Shown here piece after piece: positions 8,580 through 16,734 of a DNA stretch of 64,000 nt (positions are counted from its first letter, which is position 1; each line of letters opens with the position of its first letter). The notes below the pieces were generated by a model. The model was given only the letters and a program-made list of their open reading frames with translations. It had not been told where the DNA came from and did not search any database. The DNA lies in the NCBI GenBank assembly GCA_013003425.1, contig JABDJB010000006.1:134248-198247 (forward strand). The letters run 5' to 3'. The DNA is from Gammaproteobacteria bacterium. GTDB lineage: Bacteria > Pseudomonadota > Gammaproteobacteria > Steroidobacterales > JABDKV01. A program made the translations under genes and the position numbers.

Positions 8580-9725
8580 TCAGTCTTCGCGTTCGGCCAG
8601 GACGGTAACGGTCATCGTCTGATTGTGAAGCTCGCAGCTGCCCAGCTGCACGTGCGGCGAGATTTCGCCGTAGGAGTAGTACCCCAGCTGGCAGACCTTG
8701 TTGCCCAGCAATTCTGCAACGGCAGCAACCTCCTCCGAGGTGCGCTGTCCCAGCACCATCTTGCGCCCGACGCAGCTGATCAGGACTGCCAGCTTGCGCC
8801 CGTCAAGACCGCGTGCACCGGCGATTCGGGCAGCCTCGCCGGCACCATCGATCAACCGCTCAAAATTTGCGCGCATCAGCTGCGCCTTGAAACCCTGCGG
8901 CATGTCGCCGGCAAAAGTCATTGACTGCTCTGCTTCGTCAACTGCGAGTATCGTTCGTACCAGGCCGATTCCGTCCGAGTCGCTGGCGCGCACCATCAAC
9001 GGGAACAGCAGTGCGCTGCCGGGCAGGTTTGCTGCTTCATCGCCAAGGTAGCGCTTGTACAGATCAAGGGCCGGCTTGCCGTCAAGTTCATACAGGACGT
9101 TACCTTCGGCACGCGTAATTGTCCGCTCCGGGCCGAATGGATCCCAGCCACCTACCGAGCCATGCCCGACGGTTACATTGGCACCGTACAAGCCGATCGC
9201 GGCAACACAGCCAGCTTCTGCCGGCGCATCACAGCTCACCAGGGTGCTCTCGAAACGATCGGCATCGCCGGCAAGTCCGCCGGTGATTGGCACATCACCA
9301 CCCACGGCACTGGTCAGACCACGCACGAGCTCACTGCCATTCACCAGTATGCCGTCGGATATGACAAGCACGCAGCGCAGATCTTCATCGGCAAGCTCTG
9401 ACCCCAGCTCGACACCAGCGTAAAACGAGTCGACAACATTCTCCATGTGCCGCGATGCGACCCTGACTCGGGTGCTGTCGAACTCTACGGCACATGCTAC
9501 CGCCGTATTGTCATGCACATCGGTATCGACTATTTCTCCGGCTGTACTACAGCCGACGATATGCGCGTTGGGGTAACTGTTGCGCAGGATATCGAAGTAA
9601 TACGGTGTGGAAAGCAGCTCTTTTGCACCGAAGTGCAGAACCAGCTGCGGTTCGTTGACCTGATCTGAATCAGGAAGTATTCGCCAACCGCCATCTGAAT
9701 CGAATAAGGACTGCTCGACTTTCAT
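8580..9725 (-). CDS. FIST-domain sensory protein (possible NosP-type)
   Basis: 381 residues from the ATG at 9725; a longer frame to 9833 begins with an unconserved stretch. FIST-N (about residues 30-220) shows VGCSTAGEI near residue 57 and GLAGD near residue 150. FIST-C (about 225-370) ends in the family pattern GYYSYGEISP...CELHNQTMTV. FIST domains bind small ligands, and some (NosP) carry haem and sense nitric oxide, controlling partner kinases or c-di-GMP enzymes encoded next door. Here the downstream partner is the PAS-GGDEF-EAL protein 17 bases away, so a ligand-to-c-di-GMP role is likely. Whether this member binds haem is not visible beyond a candidate His in ELHNQ. Confidence 0.88.
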   Translation of the reverse strand: MKVEQSLFDSDGGWRILPDSDQVNEPQLVLHFGAKELLSTPYYFDILRNSYPNAHIVGCSTAGEIVDTDVHDNTAVACAVEFDSTRVRVASRHMENVVDSFYAGVELGSELADEDLRCVLVISDGILVNGSELVRGLTSAVGGDVPITGGLAGDADRFESTLVSCDAPAEAGCVAAIGLYGANVTVGHGSVGGWDPFGPERTITRAEGNVLYELDGKPALDLYKRYLGDEAANLPGSALLFPLMVRASDSDGIGLVRTILAVDEAEQSMTFAGDMPQGFKAQLMRANFERLIDGAGEAARIAGARGLDGRKLAVLISCVGRKMVLGQRTSEEVAAVAELLGNKVCQLGYYSYGEISPHVQLGSCELHNQTMTVTVLAERED

Positions 9726-9866
9726 AATTATACCGCTCCAAGTGTCTCTGAAAGAACCGGGCGCCCAGCGCTCCGTGCTGAACCGTTCTCGCGCAAGCTT
9801 ATGTCCGCAGCCAATGCCGGCGCTGCGGAACATGTCACAAGATGCAATGATGGTTCCTCAGGGGAA

Positions 9867-9882
9867 TGTGACTCACGTCACA
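9867..9882. promoter_or_regulatory. CRP-type palindrome upstream of the FIST/c-di-GMP operon
   Basis: TGTGA-CTCACG-TCACA, a perfect match to the half sites bound by Crp/Vfr/Clp-family regulators. It lies 141 bases upstream of the FIST start, and no other gene could use it because the gene at 9943 ends just beyond. A second half-site-like TTGTGACATG occurs about 30 bases nearer the gene. I could not place a convincing -10 box at class I or class II distance. A TATAAT at 9728-9733 abuts the start codon and is too close to serve the annotated start. Confidence 0.6.
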
Positions 9883-9916
9883 CTTTTGCGCGGGAGTCGG
9901 GCATCAGGCTGATGCG

Positions 9917-9934
9917 GCGCCGGGTAGCCGGCGC
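9917..9934. terminator. GC-rich hairpin downstream of the 12431-9943 operon
   Basis: GCGCCGG (9917-9923) and CCGGCGC (9928-9934) with a GTAG loop, 9 bases beyond the stop of the minus-strand gene at 9943. On the minus strand there is no following T-run, so it may pause transcription or protect the 3' end rather than act as a full intrinsic terminator. T-rich sequence (TTTTACTTTT) follows on the plus strand, where no gene ends. Confidence 0.35.
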
Positions 9935-9942
9935 GGTAGCTT

Positions 9943-10452
9943 TTACTTTTCGCTGGCTGGCAGGATCACGACGAGTTCCCCGTCCGCCCCGGCAACAGCC
10001 TTGGCTCGTGTGGCCGGAGTTGCAGTCTTTCCACTGCCGACCTGTACCGGCACCTGGAATACCCTCACCTGCTTGCTATCCAGCTGCGCAACGACACTGA
10101 GATAGTGCCGGCCATCCCGCTGCGGAAGCAGTGAAAGCTCTACCGGCTCTGCGGCACGCACCCGGCGCAGAACGCGTCGATCAAGGCCGAGCGCCGTTGC
10201 AGCACCAACCTCTACACGTGTCACCTCACCGATGCCAGCCGTAAATTCCATCGTTACGACGAGCGGCTCCCCTGCAGCCGGGACCCGGTCGAACTTATGC
10301 TGCATCGTGACCGCAGCAGTTCTCTTGCCGGGGCTGGTCACAACCGGTCGGGCCTTGACGCCCTGGCTGGCCATGGTGGTAGCAATTCCGGTAGCCCCTG
10401 GAACCGTGGTTCCCAGTGCAAGCAGTAACACACCGGCGAGAGCAGTTTTCAT
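9943..10452 (-). CDS. Secreted protein of unknown function
   Basis: 169 residues from the ATG at 10452, chosen because GGAG lies six bases upstream and the protein then begins with a clean signal peptide (MKTALAGVLLLALGTTVPGATG). An alternative ATG at 10464 overlaps the stop of the upstream metalloprotease gene (TGATG). The mature part is probably all-beta (AAVTMQHKFDRV, LVVTMEFTAG, HYLSVVAQLDSKQVRVFQVPV), resembling a carboxy-terminal immunoglobulin-like or TonB-type beta domain, but I recognise no family. Coupling to the metalloprotease gene suggests a partner or accessory of that secreted enzyme. Confidence 0.6.
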   Translation of the reverse strand: MKTALAGVLLLALGTTVPGATGIATTMASQGVKARPVVTSPGKRTAAVTMQHKFDRVPAAGEPLVVTMEFTAGIGEVTRVEVGAATALGLDRRVLRRVRAAEPVELSLLPQRDGRHYLSVVAQLDSKQVRVFQVPVQVGSGKTATPATRAKAVAGADGELVVILPASEK

Positions 10453-10463
10453 CGGCATCTCCA

Positions 10464-12431
10464 TCAAATTTCTTCCACCGCGACATCGATACAGGTCCTG
10501 CCACGTGGCGTATCGCCCAGGTTGCTGAATTCATAAACCTCTATTACGTAGGTTCCAGGCGTCAATCCCACATCATAGACTTCGCTGCTGCCCACCTCTT
10601 CCGATGTGCTCAGCAAATCACCTGCATGCAGAACGATATCGGGGTCACTGCTGGACGGTCCGACCGCCGTTATGCGGTAGTTGGCTGCATTGGTCACATC
10701 GAGGCGCAAAAAGCGACGCACTGACAGCTTGTTGTACGTACCAAATCCGCTATCGCCGCCCAGGGTGCATACCCGCACAGCATCACCATGGGGCGCAATA
10801 TCGCTGTACACCGGCAGGACAGAACTGCCTCGCCCGCTGTCATTGGTTTCACCGACAGCAAATTCGTTAATGGTCGTACCGTCAATATCCTGGTCTTTTA
10901 CAATCGCGTCGATCGCAGCGGCAGAAGCCGGGTTTGCTGCCTTCAGCAAAGAAGCAAAGGTAAATATGGTTACCTGGGAGGCGGCCCCGCGCAGCGGTCC
11001 GGTAAACAGCTCATAGACCGGGCTGAAGCCAAGCGTCAGGGAGTCAACTCCATCGTCGGCCGCGTCCACGACGTCATAGATAATGCTCTGAACTGATCCT
11101 TCACTGAACCAGCCGGGATTCAGGTTATTGTTCGACTCGACGTCGATTTGAAAGCCGCTGGCCTGGCCAAAACCGAGCGCGTCCCGTGTAACCGGATCGC
11201 CGGTACTTATGCCGGCAAACGCATAGCCCCAGCCTTCGCTGAACGCCACACGCGGATCGAGACGATCGCCGTTGGAGTGTGGGCCACCGATAGTGTCGGT
11301 TCGTCCCAGCGCGTCCTCGAAAAAATGCCCGAATTCGTGAATAACCACATGCCGATCGTATTCGTCGGTATCGGCATCCTCACTGCCGAGCAACATGATC
11401 TCGCGCTGACCATTGGCAAGACGGCGGTAAAAACTGTTACCTATCTCGCCGATACTTTCGTCACCGCTGACCGACCGGTTGTCCGGGCTCCACTTGACCT
11501 GCAGCACGGGAATCTGTGCAGTGGGGTCAACCGCAACAACGCTGGCCACGGCATCGGTAATCGCGTCGAGTATCGCAAACGGCGCAGCTGCACGAAACCC
11601 GCTGTAGCTGCTGCCGTTCCAGCCGGAACCTGCGTGCAGATTACGCGTAAGGTCTGCTACACCGCTGTTGAATACCGCCGAGTCCAGCACGTAAAGCGCG
11701 TCCGACTGAGTATTGTCCACCACCCGGATATTCCAGGAGGCGCCACCGGTATTGGTAGTTTCCGCGCGGGCACGGACCACGACGTCGGTATTGCCGGGCA
11801 CCTGCAGCGAGAAGTTACCCATGCTGTCGGTATTCGACGCCATGATTATGGTACTACTGCTGGCGCGAATTGCATGCACCTGCACATTGCGCACCGGCGC
11901 CGCAAAAGTCGAAGCGTAGTCGAGCCCGTTGACCGCATTATGCGGCACATAGTCGAACGTGACCTTCCCGCTGACTGTCACATTTCCGACTGAGTCGCAG
12001 GCATCGCCAAAGCCGTCATTGTCGAAATCGGCCTGAGCAGCATTGGCCACCAGCGGACAGTTGTCGGTCGCATCGCCGATGCCATCATTGTCATCATCGC
12101 TGTCGCAGGCGTCGCCGGAGGTATCGCCGTCCGTGTCCCGCTGGTTCGGGTTCGCAGCCAGCGGGCAATTGTCTGCTGCATCTGCCGTGCCGTCATTGTC
12201 ATCATCGTTGTCACAAGCGTCCCCGACGCCATCATTATCGGAATCCGCCTGCGCCACATTGGCCATGGCCGGGCAATTATCCGACGTATTCATGACACCG
12301 TCGTTGTCGGAGTCCTTGTTCGTCAGGCCGCTGTCGCCGCCACTGCCTCCGCCGCCACATGCGGCGCCCAGCAGCAGCACCAGGACCAGTGGCAGCAGGC
12401 GAGCTGCGGATTTTTCACGATGCGCTTTCAT
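10464..12431 (-). CDS. Lipoprotein metalloprotease with thrombospondin type-3 repeats
   Basis: 655 residues. Lipoprotein signal with lipobox LGAAC (Cys 25) followed by a Gly/Ser tether. Residues 38-147 are calcium-binding thrombospondin type-3 repeats (DSDNDGVGD, DNCP, DACD units). Residues 150-235 look like a carboxypeptidase-regulatory/beta-sandwich domain. Residues 290-540 form a zinc protease domain with HEFGH (His 365, Glu 366, His 369) and a likely third ligand in FSEGWG (Glu about 399). The C-terminus (about 560-655) resembles a pre-peptidase beta domain (DPDIVLHAGD, GTYVIEVYEF). It is probably surface-anchored and calcium-stabilised; the substrate is unknown. First gene of a two-gene unit with the small secreted protein. 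Confidence 0.8.
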   Translation of the reverse strand: MKAHREKSAARLLPLVLVLLLGAACGGGGSGGDSGLTNKDSDNDGVMNTSDNCPAMANVAQADSDNDGVGDACDNDDDNDGTADAADNCPLAANPNQRDTDGDTSGDACDSDDDNDGIGDATDNCPLVANAAQADFDNDGFGDACDSVGNVTVSGKVTFDYVPHNAVNGLDYASTFAAPVRNVQVHAIRASSSTIIMASNTDSMGNFSLQVPGNTDVVVRARAETTNTGGASWNIRVVDNTQSDALYVLDSAVFNSGVADLTRNLHAGSGWNGSSYSGFRAAAPFAILDAITDAVASVVAVDPTAQIPVLQVKWSPDNRSVSGDESIGEIGNSFYRRLANGQREIMLLGSEDADTDEYDRHVVIHEFGHFFEDALGRTDTIGGPHSNGDRLDPRVAFSEGWGYAFAGISTGDPVTRDALGFGQASGFQIDVESNNNLNPGWFSEGSVQSIIYDVVDAADDGVDSLTLGFSPVYELFTGPLRGAASQVTIFTFASLLKAANPASAAAIDAIVKDQDIDGTTINEFAVGETNDSGRGSSVLPVYSDIAPHGDAVRVCTLGGDSGFGTYNKLSVRRFLRLDVTNAANYRITAVGPSSSDPDIVLHAGDLLSTSEEVGSSEVYDVGLTPGTYVIEVYEFSNLGDTPRGRTCIDVAVEEI

Positions 12432-12614
12432 TCACGAATATCCTAACGATAGCAAGCTGAACCCCGGCAGAACGGGGCACAAACTCGCTATTCTGGCGAC
12501 TCTCGCAGCCATAGGCCCGGAACCGGTTCACAGTCAGAGGCAGTGCGTGACCGGGGTCCGTGGCGCTGCGCGCGGCAGCTGCTAATATTCGGCCGCCAAA
12601 CGGGAGTTTACAAA

Positions 12615-13604
12615 ATGCCGAAGACAATACTGGTCACCGGAGGTGCCGGGTACATAGGCAGTCACGTCGTGCGTCAGCTCGGAGAGGCCGGCCACGATGT
12701 AGTGGTCCTGGATAACCTCTACAGCGGTTTTTCCTCCGCCGTCCTGCATGGAACATTCGTCGAGGGCGACTGCGGCGACAGCGCCCTGCTGGATCAGTTG
12801 TTCGAGCGCCATAGATTCGATGCCGTAATGCACTTTGCTGCGCATACAGTGGTACCGGAGTCAGTCGCCGACCCGCTGAAGTACTACGGCAACAACACCT
12901 GCAAGACCCGAAATCTGCTGGAGGTATGCGCCAGGCAGAGGCTGAAGCACTTTGTATTTTCCTCCACAGCAGCGGTTTACGGCATTCCGGATACTGACGA
13001 GCTGATTGCTGAGGGAACCGCTACTGCACCGATAAATCCTTATGGCCAGTCCAAGCTGATGAGCGAACTGATGCTGCGTGATCTGGCCGCGGCGACAGAT
13101 TTGCGGCACGTCACCCTGCGCTATTTCAATGTTGCCGGGTCCGACCCCGGCGGGCGCATCGGCCAGTCAACGGCCAAAGCCACCCTGCTTACCAAGGTCG
13201 CCTGTGAGGCGGCAACCGGAAAGCGCGACCGTGTCGCTATTTTTGGTACCGACTACCCGACTCCTGATGGCACAGGAGTACGTGACTATATACACGTGGA
13301 AGACCTCGCCTCAGCGCACCTGCTGGCGCTGGACTACCTGCGCAGCGGCGGCGAATCGACCACACTGAACTGCGGCTACGGGCATGGCTACAGCGTGCGG
13401 GAAGTCCTGTCTGCCGTAGAGGCAGCAGCGGGAAGCCCGCTGAACATCATCACGGAGGGTCGTCGCGCCGGTGATCCACCAATGCTGGTAGCCGACGCGG
13501 CACGCATCAGGAAGCTGTTTGGCTGGCAACCTGCCTATGACGACCTGGCAACTATTGTCAGCACTTCGCTTGCGTGGGAACGCAAGCTGGCCGGACAACA
13601 GTAA
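12615..13604 (+). CDS. galE: UDP-glucose 4-epimerase GalE
   Basis: 329 residues from the ATG at 12615, preceded by GGGAG at good spacing; upstream in-frame codons are not GalE-like. Interconverts UDP-glucose and UDP-galactose (or the HexNAc forms) using NAD. The N-terminal Rossmann motif is VTGGAGYIGSH. The catalytic Ser lies in FSSTAAVYG and the YxxxK pair in NPYGQSKL. The core continues with RYFNVAGSDPGGRIGQ and GTDYPTPDGTGVRDYIHVEDLA. It probably supplies sugar nucleotide for the neighbouring polysaccharide. The next gene (PLP decarboxylase) starts 21 bases later, so they are cotranscribed. Confidence 0.94.
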   Translation: MPKTILVTGGAGYIGSHVVRQLGEAGHDVVVLDNLYSGFSSAVLHGTFVEGDCGDSALLDQLFERHRFDAVMHFAAHTVVPESVADPLKYYGNNTCKTRNLLEVCARQRLKHFVFSSTAAVYGIPDTDELIAEGTATAPINPYGQSKLMSELMLRDLAAATDLRHVTLRYFNVAGSDPGGRIGQSTAKATLLTKVACEAATGKRDRVAIFGTDYPTPDGTGVRDYIHVEDLASAHLLALDYLRSGGESTTLNCGYGHGYSVREVLSAVEAAAGSPLNIITEGRRAGDPPMLVADAARIRKLFGWQPAYDDLATIVSTSLAWERKLAGQQ

Positions 13605-13625
13605 CCACTCAGACCAGGCCCCGAC

Positions 13626-14861
13626 ATGACTGAAATTCTCTGTGGCACACATGCACCAATCACGGGTTTCGAGGTTCGTGACGGCGAACTGTGTGTTGGC
13701 GGTGAGTCCCTTTCACACTGGACCGGGAAGCTCGGCCAGACACCCTACTACCTTTATGACAGCGCGCTGATCCGGCAACGCGTCGAGCAGCTGCGTTCTG
13801 CAATACCGCAGGTACATATCCATTATGCCGTGAAGGCCAATCCGCTAAAGCAACTCGTGTCATTTATTGCCCCACTGGTTGACGGGCTGGACGTGGCCTC
13901 CGCCGGTGAGCTGGGGCTGGTCATGAACTGCAACGTGGCGGCAGACCGCGTCAGCTTTGCCGGCCCTGGCAAGCGTGACAGCGAGCTGGAGCTTGCCCTG
14001 CGCGCCGGTATCACAGTCAACATCGAATCGCCGCGAGAGCTGGACGTGCTGCAGCGCCTTGGCGCCAGCCAGGACCTGCGGCCGCGGGTGGCAATCCGCG
14101 TGAACCCTCCATTCCAGCTGCGCGCATCCGGAATGCGAATGGGCGGTGGTGCCCAGCAGTTCGGCATCGATTCCGAACAGGTCCCGGCGCTGTTGCGCCA
14201 GATCGATCCTGATGCCGTCGACTTTGTCGGCTTCCATATTTTCACCGGGTCACAGAATCTCGATACCGCAGCTATCTGCGAGGGCCAGCGCAGCACCTGC
14301 GAACTGGCCATCGAGCTTTCCCGGCACGCGCCCGGACCGGTGCGGAAACTCAACATTGGCGGCGGCTTTGGCATCCCGTATTTTCCCAATGACAAGCCGA
14401 TCGACCTGCAAGCAATCAGCAACAACCTGGCGGCACTACTGCCCGGGGTCGAAACAGCCATGCCGGGGGTCCAGGTCGTCCTCGAGCTGGGACGCTACCT
14501 GGTCGGTGAGGCGGGCGTATACATTTGCCGCGTAATTGACCGCAAGGTCTCGCGTGGCAAGACGTTCCTTGTTACTGATGGCGGATTACACCACCACCTG
14601 GCCGCAAGCGGTAATTTTGGCCAGATCTTGCGCAAGAACTACCCGGTCGTTGTCGCAAACCGGATGGGATCAGCAAAAACCGAGAAAGCTTCCGTCGTCG
14701 GACCGTTGTGCACGCCGCTGGACCTGCTGGCAAACGACATGGACCTGGCAGTCGCCGAACCTGGCGACCTGGTCGCTATATTTCATTCCGGCGCCTACGG
14801 CGCCAGCGCCAGCCCGCAGGCATTTCTCGGGCACCCACCGGTAGCGGAACTACTGGTCTGA
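13626..14861 (+). CDS. PLP-dependent decarboxylase, exosortase A system-associated
   Basis: 411 residues. Alanine-racemase-type barrel plus C-terminal beta domain of the DAP/ornithine decarboxylase superfamily. The PLP lysine lies in HYAVKANP (about residue 63). Further marks are GLDVASAGEL, FHIFTGSQ, LNIGGGFGIPYF and the C-terminal ELGRYLVGEAGVY. This is the decarboxylase regularly found in exosortase-A/PEP-CTERM loci beside the acyl-CoA ligase, ACP and two hydrolases; its true substrate is unknown. Cotranscribed with galE. Its last 12 bases overlap the end of the convergent hydrolase 1 gene. The usual acyl-CoA ligase partner is not present in this window. Confidence 0.9.
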   Translation: MTEILCGTHAPITGFEVRDGELCVGGESLSHWTGKLGQTPYYLYDSALIRQRVEQLRSAIPQVHIHYAVKANPLKQLVSFIAPLVDGLDVASAGELGLVMNCNVAADRVSFAGPGKRDSELELALRAGITVNIESPRELDVLQRLGASQDLRPRVAIRVNPPFQLRASGMRMGGGAQQFGIDSEQVPALLRQIDPDAVDFVGFHIFTGSQNLDTAAICEGQRSTCELAIELSRHAPGPVRKLNIGGGFGIPYFPNDKPIDLQAISNNLAALLPGVETAMPGVQVVLELGRYLVGEAGVYICRVIDRKVSRGKTFLVTDGGLHHHLAASGNFGQILRKNYPVVVANRMGSAKTEKASVVGPLCTPLDLLANDMDLAVAEPGDLVAIFHSGAYGASASPQAFLGHPPVAELLV

Positions 14862-15713
14862 CCCTGCCCGCAGCTGCTGCAGGAATGTCACCGTCCTGCC
14901 GGCCACTTCATCGCGCCATTGCGCCCGCGAAAACGTGTGATTAGCCGATTCAATTTCATGCAAGGCACAGTCTGGCCGCGCAAATCGCTTGCGCCAGGCA
15001 GCGGACGTTGCCAGCAGTTCGCTGAATTCGCTGGCCGTCATGTCGTTGCCACTGAGCACCAGCAGGACCGGGCCGGTAAAGCCTTCCAAACCGGTCTGCA
15101 TCCGCTGCACGTAATCTGGCACAGCCTTGCCGGCACGGGCGGCCGCACGACGGTTGGCAAAATACGATCGCAAGGAATTTCCCAGCTTTACCTTTCCTGT
15201 AAACAGTTTTTTCCAGAAAGAAACACTGGTCAGACGCGACGGGTAATACGAAACAACTCGCGCCTGCTCGAGTGTCCCGCTGCCGCGCACCCACGGGTTG
15301 AGCAGAACCAGGCCGACCACACGCGGGTCGCTGGCTGCATACATCATTGTTGCAGAGGCCCCGTCACACAGCCCGAGCAATACCACCTGCCTGGCCTGCG
15401 GTACGGTCAGCAGCAGCGTATCGATGGCACTGCGAATATCTGCGTCGAGTTTCTCGAAGTGCCTGCGCGGGCCCGTGGAGTCGCCACTCCCGCCAAAATC
15501 GAAAGTCATGGCAGCGAAACCGGCCTGTGCGGCCGTCCGGCACAGCAGCGCGAACTGCCGATGACTGCCAACCCGATATTGCGGACCACCAGTCACAACT
15601 AGCAATGCTGTTGCTTGCGGGTGCGACGGAATGTCCGCCACCCCGACCAGGCTGGTATCGTTGCACGGAAAAACTATTGCCTGTCGCCCGATTTGCTCAG
15701 GCATTTGCAGCAC
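14850..15713 (-). CDS. Alpha/beta hydrolase 1, exosortase A system-associated
   Basis: 287 residues. Alpha/beta hydrolase fold with TFDFGGSGDSTGPRRHFEKLDADI (residues about 70-93) and a nucleophile elbow reading GLCDGAS (about 118-124). The elbow has Cys, not Ser, at the central position, which as I recall is normal for this exosortase-linked family. A downstream His in ESANHTFS could complete a triad. The substrate is unknown; with hydrolase 2, ACP and the decarboxylase it is thought to act on an acyl- or amino-type modification linked to the EPS system. Last gene of the minus-strand exosortase operon, overlapping the preceding gene by 17 bases. Confidence 0.87.
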   Translation of the reverse strand: MLQMPEQIGRQAIVFPCNDTSLVGVADIPSHPQATALLVVTGGPQYRVGSHRQFALLCRTAAQAGFAAMTFDFGGSGDSTGPRRHFEKLDADIRSAIDTLLLTVPQARQVVLLGLCDGASATMMYAASDPRVVGLVLLNPWVRGSGTLEQARVVSYYPSRLTSVSFWKKLFTGKVKLGNSLRSYFANRRAAARAGKAVPDYVQRMQTGLEGFTGPVLLVLSGNDMTASEFSELLATSAAWRKRFARPDCALHEIESANHTFSRAQWRDEVAGRTVTFLQQLRAGSDQ

Positions 15714-16734
15714 CCAGTTGGTCGCAGGTTGCGTCTACCAGCCCGGGTGCGGCGACGACTTCTACCGCCGACCAGTAGGGCTCGTAATCTGCCGTGCAGA
15801 CCAGGTCCGGCGCCAGGCCCGCCTCGCGCACAACCGCCTCGGTTTTGGCACTGCGACTGATCACGCATACAGACTGGCTGAGTGTGCTACGTGGCACCTG
15901 CAGGGCAGCCAGCTGTGCAACCATATCCGGGTGCAGCGCATAGCCGCCCACCTCCAGTGTTTCGCCGTTCTCCAGCCGCTGGCGTAACGTCGCCACCGAC
16001 TCATCCCGGCCCGACATCATTGCCGCCATGGAACGGGTCAGCAGGAAACGGTCGAGGTAGCCGCCGGCATCAAGCACCGGATCCCACAACACCAGCCGTC
16101 CTGCCGCGTTGTCGGCAGCGTATTGCAACGCCAGCAATGCCCCGAGTCGAACACCAATGATGTCAACGGCGACACGACCGGCGGCCGCAATCGAAGAAAT
16201 CACATCGTCGAGATCGTCCAGCCAGGTGTCCCAGCGGGCGGCGGAAAAGTCCCCGTCGCTGTCCCCGGTGCCGTGCAGGTCAAAATAACAGCAGGCCAGG
16301 CCGCGCGCTGACAGCGCCTCGGCTGTGGCTGCCATGAGCGGCCTGGCGCGATTCATTTCTTCGCCAAATGGCGGGACTATCACCACGCACCGCTTGGCCG
16401 CGCCAGCAGGCTGGCGCCTGAGCACAAACAGCCGTCCAGAGCGGGCTGCCACAAACCCGGCCTGCAGATCAGGCTGAGCAGCACTGGCTAACCCTTCGAT
16501 GTAATCGCCGAGCGTACCCACCGTAGTGAACATTTCCGCGCTGATTTCGTCGTCAGCGAATTCAATTTCGAACTGCTCCTCCAGCGCCAGCAGCACCGAA
16601 GCCACGGCCAGGGAATCGAATTCGGGTATGCCGCCAAGCAGCCGGGTATTGGCATCGAGTATCGTCGCCGGGCTCACCTGCAGCACGCTGCGCAGCGTGG
16701 CAATCGTCTTGTCTATTGTCTCAACTGCTGCCAC
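15697..16734 (-). CDS. Acyl carrier protein fused to exosortase-associated hydrolase 2
   Basis: 345 residues with two parts. Residues 1-85 are an acyl carrier protein: four-helix pattern with the phosphopantetheine Ser at 41 in PEFDSLAV. Residues 90-345 are the alpha/beta hydrolase 2 of exosortase-A loci (VIVPPFGEEMNRARPLM, YFDLHGTGDSDGDF). The elbow reads GVRLGAL, so a Ser nucleophile is absent there. In the exosortase loci I know, the ACP and hydrolase 2 are separate adjacent genes, so this fusion implies that the hydrolase acts on the ACP-bound intermediate. Overlaps the glycosyltransferase gene upstream by 14 bases and hydrolase 1 by 17. Confidence 0.87.
   Translation of the reverse strand: MAAVETIDKTIATLRSVLQVSPATILDANTRLLGGIPEFDSLAVASVLLALEEQFEIEFADDEISAEMFTTVGTLGDYIEGLASAAQPDLQAGFVAARSGRLFVLRRQPAGAAKRCVVIVPPFGEEMNRARPLMAATAEALSARGLACCYFDLHGTGDSDGDFSAARWDTWLDDLDDVISSIAAAGRVAVDIIGVRLGALLALQYAADNAAGRLVLWDPVLDAGGYLDRFLLTRSMAAMMSGRDESVATLRQRLENGETLEVGGYALHPDMVAQLAALQVPRSTLSQSVCVISRSAKTEAVVREAGLAPDLVCTADYEPYWSAVEVVAAPGLVDATCDQLGAANA

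Noticed and set aside
9728-9733. TATAAT as the promoter of the FIST operon
   Set aside because: It ends only a few bases before the ATG at 9725, so the start of transcription would fall inside the gene; probably chance unless the true start codon is further downstream.
11990-12320. Short direct DNA repeats resembling a tandem or CRISPR-like array
   Set aside because: They are the codons of thrombospondin type-3 repeats (Asp/Asn/Gly-rich) inside an intact gene; spacing is irregular and there are no spacers.
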